Source of the DNA: Candidatus Methylomirabilota bacterium
GTDB lineage: Bacteria; Methylomirabilota; Methylomirabilia; Rokubacteriales; CSP1-6
Assembly (NCBI GenBank): GCA_036002485.1
Contig: DASYTI010000105.1
Span: 1 to 41,894, forward strand
Direction of reading: 5' to 3'
DNA: 41,894 bases
Shown here: piece by piece, positions 1 to 8,516 of the stretch
How positions within the stretch are numbered: position 1 is the first letter of the stretch
Layout of the letters: each line of letters opens with the position of its first letter
Made by a program: the position numbers and the translations under genes
The notes under the pieces: model-generated
Told to the model about the DNA's origin: nothing
Seen by the model: only the letters and a program-made list of their open reading frames with translations
The model's database searches: none

Positions 1-15
1 TCCCTCCGCGAAAGG

Positions 16-786
16 CTACGGCGTGGCCGTCAGCGGAAGGGCGGCGATGGATACTAGTCGCCCCTTGTCCCCTCGGCGATACGAGTAGAAGAGATCGTCC
101 CGGCAGCCGGTGCACAGGCGCGGATTGGCGATGCGGTCACCACGCATTCCCGCGTTTCGGAGCTGCTCTTCATTGGCCGCCCAGAGGTCGAGCATCCACT
201 TGCCGCCTCCCTTGCTCCTCACCCATGATCCCCAGCGCCCGGGAAAGGCAGCGTCCAGGCGGGCCACCACGGGCTTGTCCACCTCGTAACAGCAGGGCCC
301 GATGGAGGGTCCGATGGCCGCGAGGAAATGCTCGGGCTCGCCGCCGGCGCTCCTGAGCGCGTCCACCGCGGCCCGCGCGACGCCCTGTACCGTGCCGCGC
401 CAGCCGGCATGCACGGCGGCCACCCGGCGCCCCTCGGGATCATAGAGAAGCACAGGCACGCAGTCGGCGGAAAACACCGCGATGGGCAGCCCGGGCTTGT
501 CGGTCATCAGTGCGTCGGCCTGCCCGGCATGGCCTCCATCGCTCACGTGCGCCACGCTCGCTCCGTGCATCTGCTTGAGGAAGGCGGACGGCTGCACGGC
601 CAGCGCATTGGCCTCGAGGAGGACCTGGGCTCCGGCGCCAAGCGGCGGGCCGGGCTCCCTGAAAGCGCTGATACCGGGAAAGTGGCGCGTCGTGAAGAGA
701 TGCGGCAGTCCGGCCTCCTCGAGCAGCGAGCAGAGGTAGTGACTTGGCGGATCGCCGCGAAAATCGGGAGCGGTCATGACCCCCAT
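16..786 (-). CDS. pgeF: Laccase-domain (YfiH/DUF152) protein, peptidoglycan-editing factor family
   Basis: A 256-residue cytoplasmic protein of the family once called multicopper polyphenol oxidase. Members have been reported to act as zinc-dependent purine nucleoside phosphorylase/adenosine deaminase, and PgeF to guard peptidoglycan composition. The conserved metal-site residues are visible: His74 (HGAS), Cys109 (SADC) and His126 (VHAGWRG), followed by GPSIGPCCYEV and CTGC. Length fits the family (about 240-260). The frame stays open upstream to 1023, but that part is encoded by a palindromic repeat and the tail of mscL, so I start at ATG 786; ATG 777 is an alternative. It is the last gene of the dcw-linked block, a position where pgeF is often found. 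The family call is secure, the exact substrate is not. Confidence 0.9.
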   Translation of the reverse strand: MGVMTAPDFRGDPPSHYLCSLLEEAGLPHLFTTRHFPGISAFREPGPPLGAGAQVLLEANALAVQPSAFLKQMHGASVAHVSDGGHAGQADALMTDKPGLPIAVFSADCVPVLLYDPEGRRVAAVHAGWRGTVQGVARAAVDALRSAGGEPEHFLAAIGPSIGPCCYEVDKPVVARLDAAFPGRWGSWVRSKGGGKWMLDLWAANEEQLRNAGMRGDRIANPRLCTGCRDDLFYSYRRGDKGRLVSIAALPLTATP

Positions 787-823
787 TCTCTCACGGAGCC
801 CCGCACCCTTCGCGCAGCCAGAG

Positions 824-961
824 ACCTGCAGGCGGCTCAAAAAGGTCCAGATGCGAGGCGGCGAGGGCGGCGGCACCCCGAGGCGTACTCTCTGTACGTT
901 GAGCGGGTGCCGCCGCCCTCGCCAACGAAGCAGATGGGCCTTTTTCAGCCGCCTGCGACCT
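824..961. repeat. Large imperfect palindromic intergenic repeat
   Basis: The two arms (about 824-888 and 894-961) are imperfect reverse complements around the loop TCTCT, closed by CGTAC/GTACG. The left arm has GGCGGCTCAAAAAGG and GGCGAGGGCGGCGGCACCC, and the right arm carries their complements. The RNA would fold into one hairpin of about 65 bp with small bulges. It lies between pgeF and mscL, and its right arm contains the last codons and stop of mscL. I recall similar dispersed palindromes in other GC-rich genomes; copy number here is unknown. It could also act as a terminator or mRNA stabiliser. Confidence 0.8.
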
Positions 962-1379
962 GGGCGGTGCAGTGACCGCACCGCGTCGCCTTGACAGGGA
1001 TCGGCATGAGGCAGAGCGGACACGGTCGTGTCGTCACGGGAGCGGGAGCGGGTGGGAAGAGCCGGGTGACCTGCCTGATGAAAAGGAAGACGGCGAAGGC
1101 GACGATGACGAAGTCCACGATGGACTGCAGGAAGGCGCCATAGTTGAGCGTGGGGGCGCCCGCTGCCTTGGCCGCGGCCACCGTCGGATACTTCGTGCTC
1201 GTCAGACTGATAAAGAGGCTGGACACATCGGCCTGGCCCAGGAGCAGACCGATGGGCGGCATGAGAATATCGCCCACGAAGGACGCGACGATCTTGCCGA
1301 AGGCCGTGCCTATCACCACGGCGATGGCGAGCTCCACCACATTGCCCCGCATGATGAACTCTTTGAACTCTCTCAGCAT
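945..1379 (-). CDS. mscL: Large-conductance mechanosensitive channel MscL with C-terminal zinc ribbon
   Basis: A 144-residue inner-membrane channel that opens under membrane tension and releases solutes during hypo-osmotic shock. It starts MLREFKEF after a strong SD (GAGGAGGG). The MscL signature FIMRGNVVELAIAVVIGTAFGKIV forms the amphipathic N-helix and TM1 (residues 8-32), and TM2 is at about 85-104. In place of the usual short cytoplasmic helix the C-terminus carries a four-cysteine motif (Cys120, Cys123, Cys134, Cys137), a probable zinc ribbon. The last codons lie inside the palindromic repeat at 824-961. Identity is clear; the role of the metal-binding tail is unknown. Confidence 0.93.
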   Translation of the reverse strand: MLREFKEFIMRGNVVELAIAVVIGTAFGKIVASFVGDILMPPIGLLLGQADVSSLFISLTSTKYPTVAAAKAAGAPTLNYGAFLQSIVDFVIVAFAVFLFIRQVTRLFPPAPAPVTTRPCPLCLMPIPVKATRCGHCTAQVAGG

Positions 1380-1436
1380 GTGGCCCTCCTCTCGCGCGGG
1401 CAACGGGCTGGCCTGGATCATTCGCGAGACAACGCC

Positions 1437-1521
1437 ACCCTCACCCTGCCCTCTCCCTCTCCGAGGGAGAGGGATTCATTTTTATCCCTGCCCCCGAAGG
1501 GGGAGAGGGCAGGGTGAGGGG
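1437..1521. repeat. Nested inverted repeat between ftsZ and mscL
   Basis: The outer arms 1437-1457 and 1501-1521 match over 20 bases (GGGAGAGGGCAGGGTGAGGG and its complement). An inner hairpin, CCCTCTCC-GA-GGGAGAGGG, sits at about 1455-1473. With the short T-rich stretch ATTTTTAT between the inner hairpin and the right arm it could end transcription after ftsZ. Motifs of this CCCTCTCCC type are dispersed intergenic repeats in many GC-rich bacteria, from memory; I could not count copies here. Confidence 0.75.
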
Positions 1522-1561
1522 GAGGCCCGGATGCGGTACGCGCCCTCGTGAATGGTTTGCG

Positions 1562-2722
1562 CTAGTCGGCCTGCCTCCTCAAAAAAGCCGGAACATCCAG
1601 GTCCTCTTCGGTCGGCATGTCGGCATCGGCGCGGGCATCGGCCGGCACCCGCCGCCGCCAGTGATTGGCCGGGGCGGCGGCGCCGCTTCGGGGAGCGCGG
1701 GCCATGTCCACGACCTTCCCGGCGGGCTGGTTGGACTCCTTCCGCTCGATGAAGCCGGTGGCGATCACCGTGATCCGCACCTCGTCCTGGAGGCTCGGGT
1801 CGATGACGGCACCGAAGATGATGTGGGCCTCTTCGTGTCCCGCCTCCTGGACGATCCGCGCCGCCTCCTCCACCTCGTGCAGGGAGAGGTCGGGGCCGCC
1901 CGTGAAGTTCATGAGGATGCCGCGCGCGCCGTCTATCGAGGTCTCATCGAGGAGCGGGCTCGCCACGGCCTTCTGCGCGGCTTCGACCGCCCGGTGCTCG
2001 CCCTTGCCCACGCCCGTGCCCATGAGGGCCATGCCCATGCCCGCCATGATCGTGCGGACGTCGGCGAAGTCGAGGTTGATGAGCCCGGGCACGAGGATGA
2101 GATCCGAGATGCCCTGCACGGCCTGGAGCAGCACTGTGTCGGCGATCCTGAAGGCTTCGACGAGCGGGGTGCCGCGATCCACCACGGCGAGGAGCCGCTG
2201 GTTGGGAATCGTGATGAGCGTGTCCACCACGCCGCGCAGCTCGGTCAAGCCCGCCTCCGCCTGCTGCGCGCGGCGCCGGCCCTCGAAGGCGAAAGGCTTG
2301 GTGACGACGGCGACGGTGAGGATGCCCAGCTCCTTGGCCGTCGCGGCCACGATGGGCGCCGAGCCCGTGCCCGTGCCGCCCCCGAGGCCCGCCGTCACGA
2401 AGACCATGTCGGCGCCCTCGAGGAGCTTCTTGATCTGCTCGCGGTCTTCCAGAGCGGCATTCTTGCCGATCTCGGGATCGCTACCGGCGCCCAGCCCCTG
2501 GGTCAGTCGCGCCCCGAGCTGGAGCTTGATGGGAGCGGGCGAGGCGCGGAGGGCCTGCGAGTCCGTATTCGCCACGATGAACTCGACGCCGGTGAAGCGG
2601 GCCTCCATCATGCGGTTGATGGCGTTGGATCCGCCGCCGCCAAGTCCGATGACTTTGATCTTGGCGTTGTCCCTCGCCTCCTCGAGCTCGAATACCGGCC
2701 GCCCTGCCCGTGGATGCTCCAT
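1562..2722 (-). CDS. ftsZ: Cell division protein FtsZ
   Basis: A tubulin-like GTPase of 386 residues that polymerises into the Z ring at mid-cell. It shows the nucleotide-binding glycine stretch [10 protein letters not shown] near residue 26, the tubulin signature GGGTGTG at 114-120 and the T7 catalytic loop NLDFADV near 213-219. A linker rich in Ala and Arg leads to the conserved C-terminal peptide ([12 protein letters not shown]) that binds FtsA and other partners. The start MEHPRAG is set by the strong SD AAGGAGGAG; the frame extends upstream to 2830 without support. It follows ftsA by 94 bases, the largest gap in the core cluster, where I see no promoter. Confidence 0.98.
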   Translation of the reverse strand: MEHPRAGRPVFELEEARDNAKIKVIGLGGGGSNAINRMMEARFTGVEFIVANTDSQALRASPAPIKLQLGARLTQGLGAGSDPEIGKNAALEDREQIKKLLEGADMVFVTAGLGGGTGTGSAPIVAATAKELGILTVAVVTKPFAFEGRRRAQQAEAGLTELRGVVDTLITIPNQRLLAVVDRGTPLVEAFRIADTVLLQAVQGISDLILVPGLINLDFADVRTIMAGMGMALMGTGVGKGEHRAVEAAQKAVASPLLDETSIDGARGILMNFTGGPDLSLHEVEEAARIVQEAGHEEAHIIFGAVIDPSLQDEVRITVIATGFIERKESNQPAGKVVDMARAPRSGAAAPANHWRRRVPADARADADMPTEEDLDVPAFLRRQAD

Positions 2723-2816
2723 CGGCTCCTCCTTGACCGACCTGCGTGAGTACTGTGGTCGGCCCCGCGGCAGCTGGAGGAAGAGCTCCCCCTGCCCCGG
2801 GGGCCTGGGCCCCTTG

Positions 2817-4061
2817 CTAGAAGAGTTCACCGAACCAGTCCCTCAGCCGTCGTCTCATGCCCGACCCTGAGGTCGCGCCTGCCTCCTCGGCGGCTCCGCC
2901 GGCGCGCCGCCCGCGAGCGCCGTAGAGAGCGAGCCCCACCCCCGTAGAGTGGATGGGGCTCTGGACCACATCGTGGAGCCCGCCGATGCCCGTGGGCAGC
3001 CCGCGCCGCACGGGCAGGTCGAAGATCTGCTCGGCCAGCTCGGGCACTCCCTGCATGATGGCGGTGCCGCCGGTGACGACGACGCCCGCCGCCGCCGCGT
3101 CCTCGAGGCCGGCCTTGGCGAGCTCCCGCGCCACCAGCGTGAAGATCTCCTCGACGCGCGGTTGGATGATCTCCGAGCAGATCTGGCGGGACAGCTCCCG
3201 CGCCTTGCGCCCGCCCACGGAGGGCACGCTGATCACCTCGTCCTCGCGGACGAGAGCGGTGAGGGCGCACCCATGGCGCTTCTTGAGCTCCTCGGCTTCC
3301 GCGGTGGGCGTGCGCAGGCCGACCGCGACATCGTTGGAGATGTGATCGCCGCCCAGGGGCAGGATGCCCGTGTACCACACGGCGCCATCGCGGAAGAGGG
3401 CCGCGTCGGTGGTGCCGCCGCCCAGATCGATGAGGAGGATGCCCAGCTCCTTCTCTTCCTCGGAGAGCACGGCCTCCGCGGAGGCGAGCGGCTCCAGCAC
3501 GATGTCCTGGACCTGCAGCCCCGCGCGGTTGACGCTCCGGACCACGTTTCTCACGGAGGAGGTGGCCCCGGTGACGAGGTGGACCTCCACCTCCAGGCGG
3601 ACGCCCGACATGCCGAGGGGCTCCTTGACGCCGTCCTGATCATCGACGAGATAGGTCTGCGGCAGCACGTGGATGATCTCGCGGTCCTGGGGCAGGTTGA
3701 TGGCGCGGGCGGCATCCAGGGCCCGCTCGACGTCGGCTTGGCTGACCTCTCGGTGCTTGCCCGAGACGGCGACCACCCCGCGGCTGTTGATGCCGCGGAT
3801 ATGCCCGCCCGCCACGCCCGCGATGACGCTCGCGATCTCGACTCCCGCCATCTCCTCCGCGTCACCCACCGCCTGCTTGATGCTCTCCACGGTCGAGTCG
3901 ATATTGACGACCACGCCCTTGCGCAGGCCCCGGGAGGGGCTCGTCCCCACCCCGACGATGTCGAGGGTTCCGATGGACGACCACTCCGCGATGACGCAGC
4001 AGATCTTGGTCGTTCCCACGTCGAGCCCCGCGATGAGCTGCCGTCCTCTCGATCTCGCCAT
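2817..4061 (-). CDS. ftsA: Cell division protein FtsA
   Basis: An actin-like ATPase of 414 residues that tethers FtsZ to the membrane and recruits later divisome proteins. The phosphate-binding loop [16 protein letters not shown] is near residue 13, the second phosphate motif is [15 protein letters not shown], and the adenosine motif VVTGGTA precedes the C-terminus. The last dozen residues ([12 protein letters not shown]) form the expected amphipathic membrane-targeting helix. The start follows an SD-like GGTAGGGAG. It sits just downstream of ftsQ (7-base gap) and upstream of ftsZ, the usual order. Nothing looks damaged. Confidence 0.97.
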   Translation of the reverse strand: MARSRGRQLIAGLDVGTTKICCVIAEWSSIGTLDIVGVGTSPSRGLRKGVVVNIDSTVESIKQAVGDAEEMAGVEIASVIAGVAGGHIRGINSRGVVAVSGKHREVSQADVERALDAARAINLPQDREIIHVLPQTYLVDDQDGVKEPLGMSGVRLEVEVHLVTGATSSVRNVVRSVNRAGLQVQDIVLEPLASAEAVLSEEEKELGILLIDLGGGTTDAALFRDGAVWYTGILPLGGDHISNDVAVGLRTPTAEAEELKKRHGCALTALVREDEVISVPSVGGRKARELSRQICSEIIQPRVEEIFTLVARELAKAGLEDAAAAGVVVTGGTAIMQGVPELAEQIFDLPVRRGLPTGIGGLHDVVQSPIHSTGVGLALYGARGRRAGGAAEEAGATSGSGMRRRLRDWFGELF

Positions 4062-4068
4062 GGGCTCC

Positions 4069-4938
4069 CTACCTCGCCGCCGTTCTCAGCACGACCTGAT
4101 CGCGGAAGCGCAGGTCGATGGACGCGACGGCCTGGTTGGTCGCGCGCAGCTGCGCGGCCACCCGCTGGAGGCGCCCGAGCCGGCCTTCCCAGTCGTCCCG
4201 GCCGAGCCTGACCTCGACGCCGTCCACCATGTAGAGCACGGGCCCCTCGGGCCGGCTGACGTCGACCTCGGAGATCTCGCTCAAGAGCGAGCTCTGCGCG
4301 CGCATGAGCGTACGTATGAGCGACAGTCCGGTGGCCATGCGGTCAGAGGGCACCCGGCCGATCGGCGCGAGGTCGGCGGGGCTCAGACCGGAAATCACGG
4401 GCGCCGCCACCACCACCGGGCGCGCCCCCGCCGACACCGCCACGCCGTGCTCGTCGACCCACACGAGCTTGCCCGCGGCCTGGACGAGCGTGAACGGGCG
4501 CCGCTCTTCGACGAGGAGGGTGACGCGGTTGGGAAAGGCGCGGATCAGCTCGACGTGGCGCACGAGCGGCAGGGCCTCGATGCCCGCCACGGCCCGGCGC
4601 GCGTCGAGCGTCCACAGATTCTGGCCCCGCGCGATACCCGAGGCCTTCACGATGGCGTCGGCGGAGAGATGCTCCTCCCCGATCACCTCCACGCGCTCCA
4701 CCGCGAACGGGGCCGCGCCCAGCAGCCATCGCGACTCCCATGCCGCCGCCACCACGAGGAGCGCCCCCAAGAGGCTGGCGCCGCACCACGCCCCGACGCG
4801 ACGCGCGCATCGGAGGGCGCGCTGGCGCTTTCGCTTGCGGTCGAGCCGCTGGCCGGTCATGGCGGCGAGTGGCTCCGCGAGGTCGCCGAGGCGCAGGGTC
4901 CCCCCGCGGGGCGAGAGGACGGCGCGACGGCCTCTCAT
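4069..4938 (-). CDS. ftsQ: Cell division protein FtsQ/DivIB
   Basis: A bitopic divisome protein of 289 residues that links early and late division proteins through FtsB/FtsL. It has a basic cytoplasmic N-tail (RLDRKRKRQRALR), one transmembrane segment at about residues 49-66, a POTRA domain beginning FAVERVEVIGEEHLSADAI, and then the FtsQ beta domain. ATG 4938 is used here; an internal ATG at 4860 is a possible shorter start. It lies between murB (13-base gap) and ftsA. FtsQ is poorly conserved, so the call rests on topology, POTRA pattern and position. Confidence 0.92.
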   Translation of the reverse strand: MRGRRAVLSPRGGTLRLGDLAEPLAAMTGQRLDRKRKRQRALRCARRVGAWCGASLLGALLVVAAAWESRWLLGAAPFAVERVEVIGEEHLSADAIVKASGIARGQNLWTLDARRAVAGIEALPLVRHVELIRAFPNRVTLLVEERRPFTLVQAAGKLVWVDEHGVAVSAGARPVVVAAPVISGLSPADLAPIGRVPSDRMATGLSLIRTLMRAQSSLLSEISEVDVSRPEGPVLYMVDGVEVRLGRDDWEGRLGRLQRVAAQLRATNQAVASIDLRFRDQVVLRTAAR

Positions 4939-4951
4939 GCCTCTCTCGATC

Positions 4952-5833
4952 TCACTTGTCCCCCATGATCCGGATCTCCGGCTCGAGGGTGAGGCCGAAG
5001 TGCGCCTGCACGCGCTCGCGGGTCATCTCCATCAGGGCCAGGATGTCCCCCGCCATGGCCCCACCCCGGTTGACGATGAAGTTGGCGTGCTTGGCCGAAA
5101 TCTCGGCGCCGTTGAACCGCTTGCCCTTCAAGCCGACCTTTTCGATCAGGCGGGCCGCCACCTCGCTCTGCGGGTTCTTCCACACGCATCCCGCGGAGGC
5201 GAGGGCCAAGGGCTGGGTCGCCTTCTTCACCTTGAGGCGCTGCCGCATGTCCTTCTGGATGTCGGCCTGGGGGCGACGGTGGAGCTGCAGCCGCGCCCCC
5301 ACCAGCACGGCTCCGGGAGGCGCGGAGAAGGCGCGGTGGCCGAAGCTGCCGTTGTTGGGCTTGAACTCGCCGAGGGTGCCGTCCGGATGCAGGAAGTACA
5401 CGGCGGAGATGAAGTCGCCGATCCAGCCATCGGGCGTGCCCGCGTTCATGGCCACGGCGCCCCCGATGGTGGCGGGAATGCCCACCAGGCACTCGATCCC
5501 GCCGAGGTTCAGGGCGGCCGCCTCCCGGATCAAGGCGGAGAGACCCACCCCGGCGCCCGCCACGGCCTCCTCGCCATTGAAGTCGGCGCGCCCGAGGCAA
5601 CCCTCGAGCTTGAGCACCACGCCACGGATGCCGCGGTCGCGGACCAGGAGGTTATTGCCGCCGCCCACGATCTCGACGGGCAGCTGCTCGCGCTCGGCGA
5701 AGCCCAGGGCCAGCCGGATGTCCTCGACGTCCTGGGGGACGATGAAGATGTCCGCGGGCCCCCCGATGCGCAAGGAGGTATGGAAGCTGAGGGGTTCCTT
5801 GAACCGCACCTCGCCCCGAATCTCTCCGAGCAT
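4952..5833 (-). CDS. murB: UDP-N-acetylenolpyruvoylglucosamine reductase
   Basis: An FAD enzyme of 293 residues that reduces UDP-GlcNAc-enolpyruvate with NADPH to UDP-MurNAc, the second committed step of peptidoglycan synthesis. The FAD-binding region includes HTSLRIGGPAD and VGGGNNLLVRD, and the substrate region has GIPATIGGAVAMNAG. The proton-donor position, Ser in E. coli MurB, is Cys here (SAGCVWKNP), a variant I recall in other bacteria. The ATG shares one base with the murC stop (TAATG), implying translational coupling. Position between murC and ftsQ is canonical when ddl is absent. Confidence 0.96.
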   Translation of the reverse strand: MLGEIRGEVRFKEPLSFHTSLRIGGPADIFIVPQDVEDIRLALGFAEREQLPVEIVGGGNNLLVRDRGIRGVVLKLEGCLGRADFNGEEAVAGAGVGLSALIREAAALNLGGIECLVGIPATIGGAVAMNAGTPDGWIGDFISAVYFLHPDGTLGEFKPNNGSFGHRAFSAPPGAVLVGARLQLHRRPQADIQKDMRQRLKVKKATQPLALASAGCVWKNPQSEVAARLIEKVGLKGKRFNGAEISAKHANFIVNRGGAMAGDILALMEMTRERVQAHFGLTLEPEIRIMGDK

Positions 5834-7233
5834 TAGCTCCTCCTGTTGGACGGGTCAGGCATGTCGCCCAGGCGCGCGAGCAGCTCCGCCCCGAGCTGGC
5901 CCACATCGCCAGCGCCGAGGGTGAGCACGAGATCGCCGGGACGCGTGGATTCGGAGAGATAGTTGACGATGCCGGCGCGGTCCCCATCCATGTAGAGCAC
6001 CTCGCGGTGTCCATGGGCGGCGATGCCGTCGGCGAGGTCGCGCGCATGGACGCCGGGAATCGGCGCCTCGCCCGCCGCGTAGATGTCCATCACGATCAGC
6101 ACGTCGGACTGGTAGAACGCGGTGAGGAACTCCTGCCGCAGGGCTTGGGTCCGTGAGTACCGGTGAGGCTGGAATACCGTGATGACGCGCCGGTCGAACC
6201 CGGCCTTGGCGGCGGCCAGGGTGGCGCGAATCTCGGCGGGGTGATGCCCGTAGTCATCCACCACGAGGACGCCCGCGGCATCGCCGCGGATCTGGAAGCG
6301 GCGCTGAACGCCCGCGAAGGCGCTCAGGGCCTGCTGGATGCGCTCGAAGGGCACCTCGAGATCGAGGCCGACGCCGACGGCGGCGAGGGCGTTGAGCACG
6401 TTGTGGCGGCCCGGCACCTGGATGGAGATCGGCCCCAGGGTGCGGCCGCGCTGCAGGACCTCGAACTGGGACTGCACGCCCGAGAACGAGAGGCGCCGGG
6501 CCGTGAGATCGGCCCCCGACTCGAGCCCGTAGGTGATCACACGCTTCTCGATCTGGGGGATCATCTGCTGGATATTGGGCTGGTCGAGGCAGAGCACGGC
6601 CGAACCGTAGAACGGCACCTTGTTGACGAAGGCCAGGAAAGCCGTCCGGATCGCCTCCAGATCGGCGTAGTGGTCAAGATGCTCGGCGTCCACCGTGGTC
6701 ACCACGGCGATGGTCGGCGTGAGCTTGAGGAAAGAGCCGTCCGACTCGTCGGCCTCGGCGACCAGAAACTCGCCGCGCCCGAGGCGGGCATTGGTGCCGA
6801 GCCCGTGGATACGACCGCCCACGACCACGGTGGGGTCGAGCCCCGCCGCGCCGAGCACCGCCGCCACCATGGAGGTGGTGGTGGTCTTGCCATGGGTACC
6901 CGCGATGGCGATGGCGTACTTGAGCCGCATCAGCTCCGCGAGCATCTCGGCCCGCGGGATGACGGGCACGCCGCGCTGCCTCGCCACCTGGACCTCGACG
7001 TTGTCGCGCGCCACCGCCGAGGAGTAGACGACCACGTGGGCGCCCTCGACATGGCTGGGCTCGTGGCTGACGAAGATCTTCGCCCCGTGTCGCTCGAGCC
7101 GCTCCACGATCTCGCCGCGCTTCAGATCGGAGCCGGTGACGCGATAGCCGAGGTTCAGCAGGACCTCGGCGATCCCGCTCATGCCGACGCCGCCGATGCC
7201 CACGAAATGAATCTGCTGGTACTTCTTGTACAT
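5833..7233 (-). CDS. murC: UDP-N-acetylmuramate--L-alanine ligase
   Basis: A cytoplasmic Mur ligase of 466 residues that adds L-Ala to UDP-MurNAc using ATP. The N-terminal Rossmann motif is [18 protein letters not shown], the ATP loop is GTHGKTTTT at about 112-120, and the central domain has EADESDGSF. The C-terminal domain contains [10 protein letters not shown] and FQPHRYSRT, both diagnostic of MurC. ATG 7233 is only three bases after the ftsW stop, so murG, normally between them, is missing. It overlaps murB by one base. Confidence 0.97.
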   Translation of the reverse strand: MYKKYQQIHFVGIGGVGMSGIAEVLLNLGYRVTGSDLKRGEIVERLERHGAKIFVSHEPSHVEGAHVVVYSSAVARDNVEVQVARQRGVPVIPRAEMLAELMRLKYAIAIAGTHGKTTTTSMVAAVLGAAGLDPTVVVGGRIHGLGTNARLGRGEFLVAEADESDGSFLKLTPTIAVVTTVDAEHLDHYADLEAIRTAFLAFVNKVPFYGSAVLCLDQPNIQQMIPQIEKRVITYGLESGADLTARRLSFSGVQSQFEVLQRGRTLGPISIQVPGRHNVLNALAAVGVGLDLEVPFERIQQALSAFAGVQRRFQIRGDAAGVLVVDDYGHHPAEIRATLAAAKAGFDRRVITVFQPHRYSRTQALRQEFLTAFYQSDVLIVMDIYAAGEAPIPGVHARDLADGIAAHGHREVLYMDGDRAGIVNYLSESTRPGDLVLTLGAGDVGQLGAELLARLGDMPDPSNRRS

Positions 7234-7236
7234 GGG

Positions 7237-8337
7237 TCAGGCCGTCCCCGTGTGCTGAGAGATGTTCAGCAGGATGCCCGTCGAGAAGAGCGTCATGGTC
7301 AGGGCCGAGCCCCCGAAGGAGATGAAGGGCAGCGGGAGCCCCTTGGTCGGCAAGAGGCCCGTCACCACCCCCAGGTTCCCGAGCGTCTGGGTGGCGAGCA
7401 TGACCGTGAGCCCGAGGGCGAGATAGGCGCCGAACGGCTCGGGCGCGCGGAGGCCGATGCGCAGGCCCCGCCAGACGAGGAGCGCGAAGAGCCCGACCAC
7501 GACGAGGGCCCCCCCCGCCCCCAGCTCCTCGCCGATGATGGCGAAGATGAAATCCGTGTGCGACTCCGGCAGGTAAAAGAGCTTCTGCTTGGACTCGCCC
7601 AGGCCGCGCCCGAACCAGCCGCCCGAGCCCAGGGCAAGGAAGGACTGGATGATCTGGAAGCCGGCGTTCTGCGGATCGTTCCATGGGTTCATGAAGGCGG
7701 CCATGCGCCGGAGGCGATACGGCTTCATGGCGACGGCGATGGCGACCAGGGGAAGGGCTGCGCCGGCGACCAGACCCATGTGCCATGGCCGCGCGCCGCC
7801 GAGATAGGCCAGGGCCAGCGTCAACACCATCAGCACGACGGCATTGCCCATGTCGGGCTGCATCATGGTCAGTCCGGCCATGACCCCCGCCATGATGAGC
7901 GGGGGGAGCAGGCCCCGCCCGAAGCTCGCCATCGTCTCGCCCCGGCGCGCGATGAAGGAAGCCAGGTAGAGCAGGAGCGAGAGCTTGGCGAGCTCCACGG
8001 GCTGGAAGGACACGGGCCCGAGGCGTAGCCACCGCCGGGTGCCATTGATCTCCTGGCCGAATGGCGGAATGAGCACCAGCACGAGCAGCACGAAGGACAG
8101 CACGAGAAGCGGGGCCACCACGCGCTCGAGCCTCCGGTAGTCGAAGCGGAGCCCCGCGAAGAGCGCGATCATCCCCAGGCCTGCCCACACGCCCTGCTTT
8201 TTCAAGAAGTGCCCCGGATCGTGGAAGCGGTCGGCGGCCATGATGGCCGAGGCCGAATAGACCATCACCACGCCGATCGAGACCAGCGCGAGGACGATGC
8301 CGAAGAGCCAGAGATCGGGCGTGAGTCGCCGCGGCAT
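7237..8337 (-). CDS. ftsW: SEDS peptidoglycan glycosyltransferase FtsW
   Basis: A polytopic inner-membrane protein of 366 residues of the SEDS family, which polymerises lipid II during septation with its partner FtsI. About ten hydrophobic segments are visible. Family motifs are FQPVELAKL, HTDFIFAIIGEELG and the C-terminal PTKGLPLPFISFGGS. The ATG overlaps the stop of a preceding 59-codon ORF by one base (TAATG). The gene order murD-ftsW-murC and the presence of ftsI upstream favour FtsW over RodA. Confidence 0.95.
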   Translation of the reverse strand: MPRRLTPDLWLFGIVLALVSIGVVMVYSASAIMAADRFHDPGHFLKKQGVWAGLGMIALFAGLRFDYRRLERVVAPLLVLSFVLLVLVLIPPFGQEINGTRRWLRLGPVSFQPVELAKLSLLLYLASFIARRGETMASFGRGLLPPLIMAGVMAGLTMMQPDMGNAVVLMVLTLALAYLGGARPWHMGLVAGAALPLVAIAVAMKPYRLRRMAAFMNPWNDPQNAGFQIIQSFLALGSGGWFGRGLGESKQKLFYLPESHTDFIFAIIGEELGAGGALVVVGLFALLVWRGLRIGLRAPEPFGAYLALGLTVMLATQTLGNLGVVTGLLPTKGLPLPFISFGGSALTMTLFSTGILLNISQHTGTA

Positions 8338-8516
8338 TAGGTTCGTCCGGAGCTGGGGGGGAGCGAGCGCCGGTTTTCTTGGGGGTTGGCTCGGCTCGCT
8401 GTCTTGCTGGTCGCCTCGCCTGCGGCTGCGGCTCCTCCCGCGGGCTGCGCCTCACATGGCAGCCCCAGACCCCCCCACCGGTTCGTGGGCATCGCAAGCA
8501 GGTCCATGGCGGTCAT
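8337..8516 (-). CDS. Small coupled ORF between murD and ftsW, function unknown
   Basis: A 59-residue reading frame fills the only sizeable gap in the mur block. Its ATG overlaps the murD stop (ATGA) and its stop TAA overlaps the ftsW ATG (TAATG), so translation could run through all three. GGAG lies eight bases before the ATG, inside murD. The product begins MTAMDLLAMPTNRWGG and then becomes Ala-, Gly-, Pro- and Ser-rich with no transmembrane segment or known domain. It may be a small protein, or merely a frame that keeps ribosomes moving towards ftsW. Low-complexity composition argues for caution. Confidence 0.35.
   Translation of the reverse strand: MTAMDLLAMPTNRWGGLGLPCEAQPAGGAAAAGEATSKTASRANPQENRRSLPPSSGRT

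Noticed and set aside
6674-8497. 607-codon minus-strand frame across ftsW and the start of murC, where murG would be expected
   Set aside because: It is a shadow in another frame of ftsW and murC, shows no GT28 or MurG motif, and overlaps two secure genes.
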